Position numbers and translations under genes: made by a program. Of a DNA stretch of 64,000 nucleotides, positions 10,222-20,725 are shown piece by piece. The stretch covers positions 31,049,127 through 31,113,126 of the forward strand of contig JASEVX010000005.1 in the NCBI GenBank assembly GCA_031761405.1, read 5' to 3'. Position 1 is the stretch's first letter. Each line of letters starts with the position of its first letter. This stretch comes from Serripes groenlandicus. Taxonomy: Eukaryota > Mollusca > Bivalvia > Cardiida > Cardiidae. The notes beneath the pieces were generated by a model, which was not told where the DNA came from, did no database searches, and worked only from the letters and a program-made list of their open reading frames with translations.

Positions 10222-10745
10222 CAAATATAGATACATGGCAGTCAAGCAATGTTGTTGGAAACCTTAATGTGTATATGTATAAATATACATGGCAGTCAAG
10301 CAATGATGTTGATGGTAACCTAAATCTGTACACAAATATAGATACATGGAAGTCAAGCAATGATGTTGATGGTAGCCTAAATCTGTACACAAATATAGAT
10401 ACATGGAAGTCAAGCAATGATGTTGATGGTAACCTAAATCTGTACATAAATATAGATCTATACATGGAAGTCAAGCAATGATGTTGATGGTAACCTAAAT
10501 TTGTACACACATATAGATACAGTGAAGACAAGCAATGATGTTGATGGTTACTTAAATCTGTACACAAATATAGATACATGGAAGTCAAGCAATGATGTTG
10601 ATGGTAACCTAAATTTGTACATAAATATAGATACATGGAAGTCAAGCAATGAGGTTGATGGTAACCTAAATCTGTACACGTATATAGAAACATGGAAGTC
10701 AAACAATCATGATGTTATTAAATCTTTACACATACATAAATAAAT
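10222..10745. repeat. Minisatellite, 56-58 bp, about nine units
   Basis: Unit reads ACATGGAAGTCAAGCAATGA then TGTTGATGGTAACC then TAAATCTGTACACAAATATAG. Units begin near 10231, 10287, 10343, 10400, 10460, 10515, 10573, 10630 and 10687. Because most units are 57 bp (19 codons) both strands stay open for long stretches (for example 10181-10702 on the minus strand). Those frames are repeat artefacts unless transcripts show otherwise. Confidence 0.9.
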
Positions 10746-11344
10746 TGAAGACAATGAATGATATCTGTACACGTATTAAGATAAGTTGAGGTCAATCACT
10801 ACAATTGTTAACATACATCTTGAAACATAAACAGATAAGTGGAAGCCAATAAGTTTTAGTGATGGAGCGTATATCTTTACACATACACGTATATAGATAA
10901 TATAAGTCAATGATTGAATCAATGACAATGGTGGTAACCTAAAGCTTTATGCAAATATTCAAACTTGGTCGAAAAATAAGAAGTACGCTAAACAACCAAT
11001 TTATATTATAGTCCCGGTTTCCAGATTTCGATCTTTTCCTAAATATGTCAAAGCAGACCTTCGAGCCTCGATAGTCGTCGGATACTGTATATGTGTTATT
11101 AAATTGAAAATTCTAATGAATACCAACAACATATGAAGAGTTAGACTCTATACGGTCTCAGACGAAGTATTCACCGTCCGCGTATGTGTATAGAGACCAA
11201 CCATGGAAATACAACAATCTGGTCTTTGTTCACAGGTGGTCTTTTTTTACAGGGTTATTTCATGCAGAAAATGAGTAATAGGGCAACTAAAAGTGTGGTT
11301 GAAAAAGACTGACAGTGAAATGCTATTTCAATGTGATCATTAGC
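10746..11344. other. Intergenic, nothing recognised
   Basis: The first ~180 bp contains decayed minisatellite units (CATACACGTATATAGATA). The remainder is AT-rich unique sequence without a supported gene. Confidence 0.5.
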
Positions 11345-11563
11345 ACAGGTCATTTTCCCATTTCGACGCAATAGCAGCAGACGACTTTTTAAAACATTGT
11401 GGCCAAAGGTAAAATTGCTCATCATGAACAATTTCTCCTTTGGCCACAGTGTTTTCAATTTTTTTTAACAATTAAGCTATCTTCTTTGGAGATTTTTCAG
11501 GTTTTTGTCACTTTGTTTTCAAAGTCGTCTGCTTCAGATTGTTCGTATGTGGGAAAGGATTAA
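11345..11563. mobile_element. TTAA MITE, left end missing
   Basis: CGCAATAGCAGCAGACGAC, central GTAAAATTGCTCATCATGAACAATTTCTCC hairpin (written in two halves: GTAAAATTGCTCA and GAACAATTTCTCC), and the right terminus GTGGGAAAGGATTAA. Confidence 0.65.
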
Positions 11564-11734
11564 ATGCACCTTCTGACACAAAATGTAATTGTAGCCCCAC
11601 TATTTTGTTGCCAATATGTCCGTCAAATGTGCCAAAGTGAAGTGTTATTAACACCCAAAATCGCTAGACACGGCTTTTTGTCTTTGTTAAGAAATCATGA
11701 ATCTTGTATTCCCGACAGTTCTTTAAATTATCCA

Positions 11735-11920
11735 AAATCATGCAGAGCTCTAGATAAGGGGCATTGTTCATGTTCTAAAACCCCTATTTGACATTCAAAC
11801 CCTATGTTGTGGGTAATCAAAAGACGAGTCTTTTGAGTACCCACAACATAGGATTATTTGAGTAATAAGAGAAATATTGTGGGGGAAAAAATCTGTTCAC
11901 TCCCTCTTATCTAGTCTCTG
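11735..11920. mobile_element. Hairpin MITE with CAGAGC..AGATAAGGG ends, hAT-like
   Basis: Left end CAGAGCTCTAGATAAGGGGC, right end CCTCTTATCTAGTCTCTG, so imperfect inverted termini. The centre is a long hairpin: CCTATGTTGTGGGTA faces TACCCACAACATAGG around AAAAGACGAGTCTTTT. Paralogue of 1203-1395. Confidence 0.6.
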
Positions 11921-12049
11921 AATTATTGATGTATGTATACACACTTTTATTGTTTCCATAGAACAACTTCTGTTGCACATTGACTTTTAATATGGACATT
12001 GCAGGCTCTGATCCTAGTATTGATAGTGTATATACGCTCTGTGTGTTAT

Positions 12050-12160
12050 CATATCGACGCGTGTGATTTCAGACAGGGCGTCCCGGGTTCGATACCTGGT
12101 TGAGTGTCCTCATACAAGGCATATTCCTTAGTCAAGTATGGTGTGTCACCAGTGGTTCAT
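12050..12160 (+). mobile_element. SINE head fragment
   Basis: CAGGGCGTCCCGGGTTCGATACC is a B-box region. GAGTGTCCTCATACAAGGCA and AGTATGGTGTGTCACC match the middle of the SINEs at 7.1 and 19.7 kb. Tail absent. Confidence 0.5.
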
Positions 12161-12162
12161 TT

Positions 12163-12392
12163 AATATTGAACTGACGCCATACTTTTATTGAACTGATGC
12201 CATACTAGTATTAAACTGACGTCATACTAGTATTGAACTGACGCCATACTATTATTGAACTGGCGCCATACTAGTTTTGAACTGACGTCATACTATTATT
12301 GAACTGACGCCATGCTATTGTTGAACTGACGTCATACTATTATTGAACTGACGTCATACTTTTATTGAACTGACGTCATACTATTATTGAAC
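12163..12392. repeat. 22-bp tandem array, ten units, five with perfect TGACGTCA
   Basis: Unit ATTGAACTGACGTCATACTA. Counting left to right the core is TGACGCC, TGATGCC, TGACGTC, TGACGCC, TGGCGCC, TGACGTC, TGACGCC, TGACGTC, TGACGTC, TGACGTC. TGACGTCA is the palindromic CRE/ATF site, so the array could act as a cluster of CREB/ATF sites. It lies about 0.65 kb upstream of the C1q exon. Whether it is regulatory is inference. Confidence 0.9.
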
Positions 12393-13029
12393 CACCGTAC
12401 TAAACGGCGAAAAAAACCATTTAAACAAATCGTTGACATCAGAGATATTGTTTGCAATACATGTCCTTTTCAATTTAGTTTTTCTTGATACGACGTATAA
12501 ATTCATGATTACCCATGTAACTGGCTACTTTCTCGAAGACTTTGTTTACCTTATTTCCAGAAGAAGAAGTACAAGTGTCACACGTCGTAGATTTAGCTTT
12601 TGCCAATTATTGGAAAGAATGTTGAAATGGTCTGTATTTATTAATATTTTCCAGATGGTGCTGAGTTGGAGATTCTATTAATAGCAATATGACAAGTAAA
12701 TAAGGGCATCATTTGCGTAATTGGGGAGCACTTATAGTCAGTGCAACTATTGAACTCCAGCAGGTGGGGTGATATTTGTTATAAATATATATTTATCTCG
12801 ATGTAAATATAAGAAGTTGGACCGATATCATCTAGTCCAGGTTTCTGTACTAGGAATGCGATTTTTTTATTTTGACTGTTCGCATCCTACAATGCAATAT
12901 GTAACGGCGATATAATGAGACTACGATATCATCGTTCCTGGTTGCCGCGATATGGCATTCACTGTCGAAAGTGGCGTAACCCCCACAAAAGTCAATAATC
13001 AAAATTGCTTCATTTATTATATTTTACAG

Positions 13030-13475
13030 AAGGAATTGTGCATACCAAGATTGTTCGACAAACCGAAAACATTAAATTCACAGTTCATTTGTCGTCATCC
13101 ATGAAGACCATTAAACCTTATCGTTGTGTGCTATTTGACGTCATAGAAACAAACGAGGGGAAAGCATACAGCCCCACCACTGGTCGTTTTATTGCGCCAC
13201 AGAAAGGCACATACGGGTTCTTCTTGACTATTACGTCAGCAAAAAAGGAGCAGCCGGAAGTGAGCATCATTCACAATTTTCATCCCCTGGAGTCGTCGAA
13301 AATCAAGACAAACAAGCAGGAAGATGGTGAAATGCAGACGAAGACAGACGCCATTCTCTTGTCACTCGAGAAACATGATGAAATATGGCTACTGAACGTC
13401 ACACGCATTGCTCAAGTGCAACAATTAGAAAACTGCCACTTTCTCTCGTTTTCCGGATTTTTGTTAAAGTTGTGA
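13030..13475 (+). CDS. C1q-domain protein, terminal exon
   Basis: Encodes one C1q (gC1q) domain of about 148 residues, the usual size for the secreted C1q-domain proteins expanded in bivalves, where many act as pattern-recognition lectins. Visible family features: an early beta strand (IKFTVHLS), the VLFD strand, the N-x-G-x-A-Y-x-P-T-T-G-x-F turn (NEGKAYSPTTGRF), then the AP-x-KGTYGFF strand, and a C-terminal FSGFLLKL ending at TGA. The exon start is set by an acceptor, TATATTTTACAG just before 13030; the intron would be phase 1. An in-frame TTG upstream is not taken as the start. The signal-peptide or coiled-coil exon that such genes have was not identified upstream, so the gene is partial as annotated. 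Confidence 0.8.
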
Positions 13476-13691
13476 ATGTATATTATTTCGTGAGAATAGT
13501 CAAGGTGTCTTAGTCATTTGATCGCATAGGTAATGTGATGCGCGCATTTCCTATTTAATCAGGTAACTTTGAAATCGTGATACTTATTACTAAATTGTGC
13601 GACATTTAGATATTGCATGTGCTTCATGTTCTTGTATGTATGCTTATGTCATAAAAAGACAGACTTTTGAAGCCAGCATCGAATACAAGTT

Positions 13692-13697
13692 AATAAA
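13692..13697 (+). terminator. Candidate poly(A) signal of the C1q gene
   Basis: AATAAA about 215 bp after the C1q stop codon, in AT-rich sequence. Position fits a short 3'UTR; unproven. Confidence 0.4.
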
Positions 13698-13719
13698 ATA
13701 TTGGTGATAGATATCTACT

Positions 13720-13930
13720 CTAGTGTTCGATCCACCTTTCTATACTTAGAAATTGTGGTTCATCCATCAAACAGTTGATTCGAACCCCGCTAGCGTCGGT
13801 CAAGGTAGAATACTTTGGGCAAAAAAAGAATTCTGAGCCCAGTACTGGTTTGTCATAATTTTAAAAATGTTCCGTCGACGTGGGATGACTCAAATACTGT
13901 TAAAAATGGCGTAAAAACTCAAATTTAAAA
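13720..13930 (+). mobile_element. SINE, strongly diverged
   Basis: GATTCGAACCCCGC (B box), GAGCCCAGTACTGGTTTGTC and AATGGCGTAAAAACTC (tail) are in the SINE order. Middle portions are scrambled. Confidence 0.5.
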
Positions 13931-14046
13931 TAATGTTGTTTTATATGTTACTTGAAAGCCCATGAGAGTCTATTATTTAGTATCTTTAGAATAAACTCTG
14001 AAAGAAGGTACCGCTAAAAACATTTTTTTGGTAACGTTCAAAATGG

Positions 14047-14310
14047 AAATAAGTTGTTTGGTGTTTTACGCCGCTTTCAACAATCGTTCAGTTATATCAC
14101 TGCGTTTCCTGGGTAAGATACCCGTACTACTAGTCCATTTATCCTGACACCAGCCAGTCAGTCGTAATGCTTACCCCGCAACCCAGAGCTCCACGGAAGG
14201 CAGCCATTACTACCATTTTCAATGTCTTCAGTATGACCCGGCTAGGGATCGAACCCGCGACCCCCGCACTCGAGGCGGACGCTTTACCACTACACCAAAG
14301 AGGCGGTGAA
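14047..14310 (-). mobile_element. tRNA-derived SINE, near complete
   Basis: Reverse strand reads head to tail. The B box shows as GGATCGAACCCGCGACC and the A-box side as GGACGCTTTACCACTACACC. The conserved tail shows as GTTTTACGCCGCTTTCAAC with CAGTTATATCACTG. The small open frames across it (14139-14391) derive from the SINE. Confidence 0.75.
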
Positions 14311-14499
14311 AATAAAAATGGAAATAAGGAATACACAGAAGATAATTGTATAGTAGTAGTGGTGAAGGTGAGAATTGTTACGGATAGTTAAGGACATATT
14401 TCGGTGGTTGTTTGAAGATGACGAAATCACTCACAATGGTATGAGCCGACAATGGTTTGAAACTTTGAAGTGAATGCCCTTTGTTGTTGCTGAACCTGG

Positions 14500-15120
14500 C
14501 TTATACCTAAGTCACAATTAAAGCGTAGATCAGGCGGCGTTGGGCGGTCACAGTCACAATTAAAAGTGCCCCGCACGCTGCCATGACGTGGCCCGGGGAG
14601 TTTCCGGTCGGAGATTGTCCAACTTTCCTGGGGTCGATGTCCGGAAGGCACTCGTCCAATGTGCTGTCTATATCCCACCGATACCCTTGCGGTATCCAGC
14701 CAATTATTAAAGGCCGTACGGCGTCCAGACAGGCATCTTCAGTGTACCTGTCAAGTGCCCATCGATGAACGGCGGTCCCTTCTGCCCCCCTTTGTCTTGG
14801 GCATCTTGTAGTACTGTTGCTCTGAACCTTGTGTGATAAACTGTGAGTAAACTTGTATACTCTTATGGATGATACGATGAGCCGCCTTTTATACCCTGGA
14901 TGGTAGACCAGACGCCAACTGATTTCAGACTAGGCACCCGGACGCGGATTGGGCCCGGCCGATATGTGGTTTGTCCAAAATCAGGCCCAGCGGCCAGACA
15001 TCGACCGATTTATTGGCGATCAGTTTGCGATGCGAACCGTCGCACCTGGTATTATATACGAGTTAAAAGTAACTCGATGACCGCCCGATGCCCTGCAGCC
15101 GAAAATGCCTAGAAATCCAC
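14500..15120. other. GC-rich island with an unassigned minus-strand open frame
   Basis: Clearly richer in G and C than the surroundings (CCCGGGGAG, GGGCCCGGCCGATATG, CGGACGCGGATTGGG). On the minus strand one frame stays open from about 14815 to a stop near 14512 with plausible composition (contains RYTEDACLDAVRPLIIGW and PDIDPRKVGQSPTG), but I recognise no family. It could be an exon, part of a retroelement, or a chance frame. Confidence 0.35.
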
Positions 15121-15223
15121 AGCAAACTACTCGTAAAATTGTGACTGGGGTATAACGTAACCTTTGATTGATCGGTGTTATTATTGCAACGGTCTCGAAA
15201 AATCCGTTCATCTTGGTGTTTTC

Positions 15224-15490
15224 CCACATTTTGTCATGTTTTCCAAAGTCGTCTGCTGCAGATGCGTCAACGTGTGTCTATAGGTGGGAAAGGGTAAAAA
15301 CATATTGCATACAATCTGGGAAAATATTATATATTCCTGGGTTAAAATAAACAACACTTTCGGTATTATTTTGTTCTGACACTGGTGCATTCGTCGTAAT
15401 GCTATCCCGGCAAACCTAGGTATCTTCGGTATGTCTCGATCGGGGATTGAACCATTGTTTCCTGCTCCCCAGACGGACGCTTTCTGACAA
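15224..15490. mobile_element. Fragments: TTAA MITE end, then minus-strand SINE piece
   Basis: 15224-15297 has AAAGTCGTCTGCTGCAGATG and GTGGGAAAGGGTAAAA (MITE right end). 15371-15490 has GACACTGGTGCATTCGTCG, GGATTGAACC and GACGGACGCTTTCTG, matching the SINE at 14047-14310. Confidence 0.5.
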
Positions 15491-16317
15491 CCTCATCGTG
15501 GATACGGTAAAATCAATATAGAGGTTTCTATCAGCTAGGTATACGTTTAGGTCATTCCTATTAAACCCAGACCTAAACTTCGCTCACTCGTATATAGATC
15601 TGATGACTGGCCCGCGTACAGGGCGGCTCAGATTGACATTTACGACCTTTGAACATATTGTGTAAAAACGAAAAATGTCTTATGATGAGGCAATGTCCAC
15701 AATGTTTTCAAATCTTTTCAAAGTCGTCTGCTGCAGAATTTGCCGTATATGGGAACTAGTTATTGGCGTTTGTTTACTTCATCAAATCATGGACATAACT
15801 ACAAGATTCATAAACCCCGGGGTAACAAGAACATTCGACATTACTAATTATACATAATTTGAATTCATTGCCTGCATACAAGTGCCAATTTGAAATGTTT
15901 CATTTGCACAATTCTGAGGCAGACGACTTTGAACATATTTTGTAAAAAAATAGAAAATCTCTATAATTGAATGGATAACCTATGACAAAAAGTGGAAAAC
16001 ATTGTGGCAAAAGGAGAAATTACTCGTAATTGAGCAATTTCTTCTTTTATCACTATGTTTTTAAAAAGCCGTCTGCTGCAAAGGCGTCTACATGAGGGAA
16101 AGGGTTTTAAATTTATGACACAAAAGTTTGAAAAAATCCCACGTCCGTACGGCAACTTCTGAACCCCCCTGATAAAACTGAAATAATGTTCTTCTAGCAC
16201 GTGACTTCATTGAATTATAGAAAATAATCCTCAACGGGAGTCCGAAGTTCACACTTCTATAATTATTACGAAACATCCACACAAGTAGGTTTATTTCAAA
16301 CAGTTTACAATACATAC

Positions 16318-16480
16318 GGAATATTACGTTGCGGGAGCGATAAAAGGGTTTGTATTGCACGACAAGTAGCGTGGAAAAATCGATATCTTACGAGACCGAA
16401 GGTCGAGTAAGATATGGATTTTCCCACGCTACGAGTCGTGCAATACGTACCCATTTATCGCTCCCGCAACGTAATATTCC
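16318..16480. repeat. 163-bp near-perfect palindrome
   Basis: Left arm starts GGAATATTACGTTGCGGGAG, right arm ends CTCCCGCAACGTAATATTCC. Inner parts TAGCGTGGAAAAATC / GATTTTCCCACGCTA and ATCTTAC / GTAAGAT also pair, and the centre is GACCGAAGGTC. Absent at the matching place in repeat copy 2 (near 30715), so it arrived by insertion or was lost there. Probably the hairpin end of a foldback MITE extending to about 16715. Confidence 0.85.
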
Positions 16481-17309
16481 TTTTATTATATACCTACGAT
16501 CTATGAAGAGCGAAAAAACTATTAAATATACAGATTCAATACATTGTTTATTGGGGATACCTCGCTGAAAGTATTCCGCGCACTGTCTGACGTCACAATC
16601 TTGTATTTACACCGCATGTAGATACGGAATTTTAATCTGTCGTGGTGTATTTGCGCATGTCAATCTGCATGTATTTCCACCGGAAAATGTACAGGCATAT
16701 AATAAAATACAATATACAATATACAATACTATACAATATTTTTTATTTCGATACTGAGTATGTACATAATATATAAATGACAGCTCTGCAATATATTATA
16801 CAACGTGATCAGAGGGCAACAAAAGGCGTAGTAATTAAATCAATATGAGAGAGAAATTGAGAATAAGAGAAAAAGAATGAAGTATATATAGAGAAAAAAA
16901 AAGAAAGAAGGTACAGAATGGAGGATAGAAGCATGTTTTGTAGTTTAAATATGTTTGTTAAGCATGTGTATTTGAAAGCTCAATAAGCTTGTTTTCGTCA
17001 TGTTTCCATATTTAATTATTTTCCCTTTTCGATTAATTGAAGAACACCTACTTTTATTTTGTTCTTCAAAATTACCGAGACTTTTTCGTCAAAATATCCT
17101 GCATGCACATTACATGTATCCCGTAAAAAAATGAAATGAAAATATATGTCCCGAATTCTGACAACAGATACGCTTTGCCAGTAGAAATGAGATTGACTAA
17201 AATCTCTTTTATTTGAGAGTAGGACGAAATGTGCTGTTTTTAATGCTGGATTATCTCGCCATATAATTTCATTCACTCTCAACTTGAACTACGACATATG
17301 ATCACCATT

Positions 17310-17615
17310 ATATGTATTGATTGATTGATTGATTGGGGTTTAACGGCGGTTTTAACAATTTCTCAGTCATAACACGGCGGCCAGTTCACCTACTCATGTG
17401 TTTCCTGGTTTTCGCACACCAGTACTCCACACAACAATCTTCCCAAGCAAATGTCAGCTTTTCCACATAGTCTTAGCCCATTGTTGGAAGACGAATGACG
17501 CATGTCGCAATGACTTTTGTCAAACGTCGGAAAGAAAGTTGGCCGAGCCGGGATTCGAACTCACAACCCCTGGATTGACAGCTCGCGTCGTTACCGGGAC
17601 TCGACACCACCATTA
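17310..17615 (-). mobile_element. SINE inserted in dispersed repeat copy 1
   Basis: Begins with a TTGATTGATTGATTGG tail, then GGTTTAACGGCGG..CAGTCATAAC (conserved 3' domain). The middle carries CCTACTCATGTGTTTCCTGG and GAAAGAAAGTTGGCCGAGCC; the B-box complement is GGATTCGAACTCACAACCCC. Copy 2 of the surrounding repeat (near 31325) lacks it. The sister SINE is at 19284-19583. Confidence 0.8.
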
Positions 17616-19283
17616 GATGTAGTTAAATGCTTATTTACGCTTAATTACTTTGGTTTCCTCTCATGTTCCAACTAGCAACATTTCCGACTTATTGCAAGAG
17701 CTCCTTTCTCCTCTAGTTTTCACTGAACTATGATTAAAAAGAGTTTACTCTTTCTAGATACGACTTATTTTCAACCTAGGAAAGTTAATAGACACCATAT
17801 TGTCTGTTTTGTGATCGTCCCATGTTCGTCGTGTGATAAACAGGGGAGACAATATACCACTGTTTAAGCCGTACTATTTATTGACTGTTATCTGCTCTTG
17901 GAAATTACCGGACATTTACGTATAATTCGGTATGTAAACATCGATAAACAGGGTACTTCAACATGGGATTATAGGGCAATAAAACTCGGGTTTTATGATT
18001 TCGATATTTTTAATCAATTTATCAATAAATACTCTAACAATTTTTTTTCAAGCAAAATAATATATCAAATTCATAAAACATGTACATTGTAAAGCCAGAC
18101 TTTTTTTTGTTTATTCATAACGAAATAATATAGACAATATTTTATATATAATGATTATTTCCTCCATAATCGTGTTTACACTTTGCAAAAGAGAGCTTCG
18201 ATTAACAAGTTAGATTCATCAGTTATGGTTTTATTTTGTTAAAAAACAGTCGAAAACAATTTAAAAACAGTTCAAATGGCTCGTAACGAGCTATCTCAGT
18301 TATTCTAACACTGTTTTAAAACGTGTGTGAGCGTTTTCAAAGCATTTGTGAATATGGCTGAACCTGGAAGAATTAACATCCCGTTCGTACAAATATGAAA
18401 AACGATTCGGAAAAATGAGACTTATATAAATTAAATTAAATGCCGAAAATATCGTACAAAACTAGGCAAAGATATGCTAAATATATTTGTTATTACTGAG
18501 TATATTTGTTTAAGACAATTACACCGCCTTCTTATTTAAGTCTACTTTTGTTTCGTGCAATGGATCAGTTCAATGAGTTTTTCTTTTTTGCGCAATTTTG
18601 TACAAACTCCTATTTTATTTTAATATGAGCTTGAGCTCAGCACGCTTAAATTGTTTGAGGAAATTCCCAGAACTGTCCTGATTATCTTGCATTCCAAGTT
18701 CTAGTTTCAAGTTTCCGCGGTAATCGACTACCTCCTATTTTAGTTCATCCTGAATTTTCTGTTTTTCTGTTTTTATTTATTTCCGCAGTCTGAACGGTCC
18801 AGTAATTGGAATCGAATTCGTGTACCTTCTATTGTTTCGTGTTATATTGGTTAACTGTCCGATTTCCATTTTTTCTCCGACCAAAAGGGCAACTTTGGTT
18901 GCATCATGTTTATCGGTTTTTGTCTAGTGAATTTGTTTTATAATGACATTTTTTTCCTACTCTTTGGCCTGAAAAATGTGCTAAAGTTCCATAACGGCTA
19001 ATGAAGAAAGGAATGTGGTAAAATAGCACGTGCAAGTAAGGAGTCATGTTTTTTTGGTTGGTAGCCTTCTGTCCAATTTCCAAATACCGCGTGATAAATC
19101 TATGCATCGTAGCAAACACCGATTCTTCATTGTATGTTCGTGATTCTTTGTATGTAACTTTATCAACAATCTGCTTAAATTGCTTCCAGATACTATCTAC
19201 AGAGTCTCTCGTGTCCTCGTGTAGGCAGAAAAATTACTTGTCGGTAGTTGTCGGAGCAATTTGGTCTTTTCAGAGCTAGATAT

Positions 19284-19583
19284 TGATTGATTGATTGAGG
19301 TTTAAAGCCGTTTTCAACAATCTTTCAGTCATATCACGGAGACCAGTTCACCTACTCATGCGTTTCCTGGTTTTCCCACACCAGTACATCACACAACATA
19401 CTTTCCACGCAACTGGCTACTTTTCCACATAGACTGTTAAACAGCCCATTGGTGAAAGACGGATGATGCAGGTCACTGTGACTTTTGTCAAACGTCGGAA
19501 AGAATGTTGGCCGAGCTGGGATTCGAACTTACAACCCCTGGATTGACAGCCCGTATCGCTACCGACTGAGCTACCGGGGCTCT
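19284..19583 (-). mobile_element. SINE, complete, same subfamily as 17310-17615
   Basis: TTGATTGATTGAGG tail, AAAGCCGTTTTCAACAATC, CAGTCATATCACGG, CATGCGTTTCCTGGTTTTCC, GGGATTCGAACTTACAACCC and a tRNA-like 5' head ending ACCGACTGAGCTACCGGGGC. The last string is a well-preserved tRNA 5' half (A box complement). Confidence 0.85.
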
Positions 19584-19724
19584 GCTCAGAGCTAGATAAA
19601 GATGTCCATATTTTCCAGTCTTGAATACACAAGAATTTTACGCCGGAAGATTGCATTGATATGATCAGTAGCTGTACATAGTCCGTCGCTTGTCCGATCA
19701 ATTTCGGGCATATTCATCTATAAT

Positions 19725-19955
19725 ATTGGAATCCGCCGTGGTCGAGTGGTTAGCGTCGGGGATTTGAAACCGGGCGTCCAGGGTTAGATCCCCAGTCGCG
19801 GCACGACGGTCATGGTGGAGTGCCCTTGGGAAAAGCACATTTTAAAGGCTTGTACTGGTTTGTTTACCCAGGGATCATGAATAAGTGAACTGTCGCCGTG
19901 ATATAACTGAAATAATGTTGAAAACGGCGTAAAACCCCAATAAAACAAACATCTA
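19725..19955 (+). mobile_element. tRNA-derived SINE, complete
   Basis: CCGCCGTGGTCGAGTGGTTAGCG (A box), GGTTAGATCCCC (B box), GGAGTGCCCTTGGGAAAAGC, TTTACCCAGGGATCATGAA, TGATATAACTGAAATAATG, GGCGTAAAACCCC, AATAAAACAAAC. Same subfamily as 7098-7325. Confidence 0.85.
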
Positions 19956-20079
19956 TACTATTGCGTAGGAGAACGTCTATTATTTGCATAACCAGATGTA
20001 GGTCATCGGGAATGTAATGGTGTGGTTCAATAGTAAGGAGCGGTGAACCTTTTACTCGTACATTTGCTTGGAACATGAA

Positions 20080-20310
20080 TTAACCCTTTCCCCCATATAG
20101 ACGCTTTCTGACGCCTCTGCAGCAGACGGCCTTTTGAAATTATAGTGATAAAATAAGAAATTGCTCAAAACGAGCAATTTTTCCTTTAGCCACAATGTTT
20201 TCCACTTTTAGTCATAGGTTATCCATTCAATTATAGAGATTTTCTATCTTTTTGACAAAATATGTTCAAAGTCGTCTGCTGCAGAATTGTCGTATGAGGG
20301 AAAGGGTTAA
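20080..20310. mobile_element. TTAA MITE, full-length
   Basis: TTAACCCTTTCCCCCATATA at left and TATGAGGGAAAGGGTTAA at right, both bordered by TTAA. The centre AGAAATTGCTCA..GAGCAATTTTTCC is a hairpin. One of the cleanest copies. Confidence 0.8.
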
Positions 20311-20384
20311 GAAATAAGCGCACTGTTATATGCATGACGCGTTATGATCATAGCTCAATTGAAAACATCTTATACATCAAAATT

Positions 20385-20725
20385 AAATACTCTATAATAA
20401 TAATCTTTTTTTCCCCCATCAATACTTTAATACACGTCACTCAATGTTAAAAACAATTTGTATTTATAATTGTTTTATGGGCCGGAGGCCTTGGTTTACT
20501 AATTAAAGAATCTTAAATCAAAATTGAATACTCTATAACATATATATTTTTTTTCATCAATACTTTAATACACGTCATTCAATGCAAAGACCTAATAACA
20601 CAAAGATATGCATCGATCCCAAATCTGTGTTATTAGGTCTTTGTTCAATGTTAAAAACAATTTGTATTTATAATTGTATTGTGGGCTGGAGGCCTTGTTT
20701 TACTGATTAAAGAATCTTGAATCTT
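20385..20725. repeat. Tandem duplication of about 125 bp, second unit carrying a hairpin insertion
   Basis: CATCAATACTTTAATACACG and AACAATTTGTATTTATAATTG occur in both units (first unit from ~20391, second from ~20529). Each ends in a GGAGGCCTTG.TTTACT motif. The second unit is split by a 59-bp hairpin at 20585-20643. Confidence 0.8.
20585..20643. mobile_element. 59-bp hairpin element with 7-bp flanking duplication
   Basis: CAAAGACCTAATAACACA at the left is the exact inverted repeat of TGTGTTATTAGGTCTTTG at the right. The element is flanked by TTCAATG on both sides (20578-20584, 20644-20650). The neighbouring unit shows the empty site with a single TCAATG. Confidence 0.8.

Larger units (their letters stand above)
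15655..18900. repeat. Long dispersed repeat, copy 1
   Basis: Collinear with 30050-31515 joined to 36963-37975, and partly with 46055-46305. Shared landmarks in order: TGTCTTATGATGAGGCAATG; a TTAA MITE (15908-16108 here); CACGTCCGTACGGCAACTTC; GATACTGAGTATGTACATAA; GAGAGTAGGACGAAATGTG; ATATTGTCTGTTTTGTGATC; GTTATGGTTTTATTTTGTTA; CCAAGTTCTAGTTTCAAGTT. No long ORF. Relative to copy 2, copy 1 has a foldback insertion (16318 to about 16715) and a SINE (17310-17615). Could be a large non-coding mobile element or a segmental duplication. Confidence 0.8.

Noticed and set aside
10181..10702. 173-codon minus-strand open frame
   Set aside because: It consists entirely of the 57-bp minisatellite and the end of the adjoining MITE. 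Openness follows from a period divisible by three.
12433..12681. 82-codon plus frame as an upstream exon of the C1q gene
   Set aside because: Hydrophobic but no convincing signal peptide and no splice donor in the right frame; not supportable from sequence alone.
15675..15857. 60-codon frame (also seen at 30067-30294)
   Set aside because: Repeated because the whole dispersed repeat is duplicated; it has no domain, and part overlaps MITE sequence.
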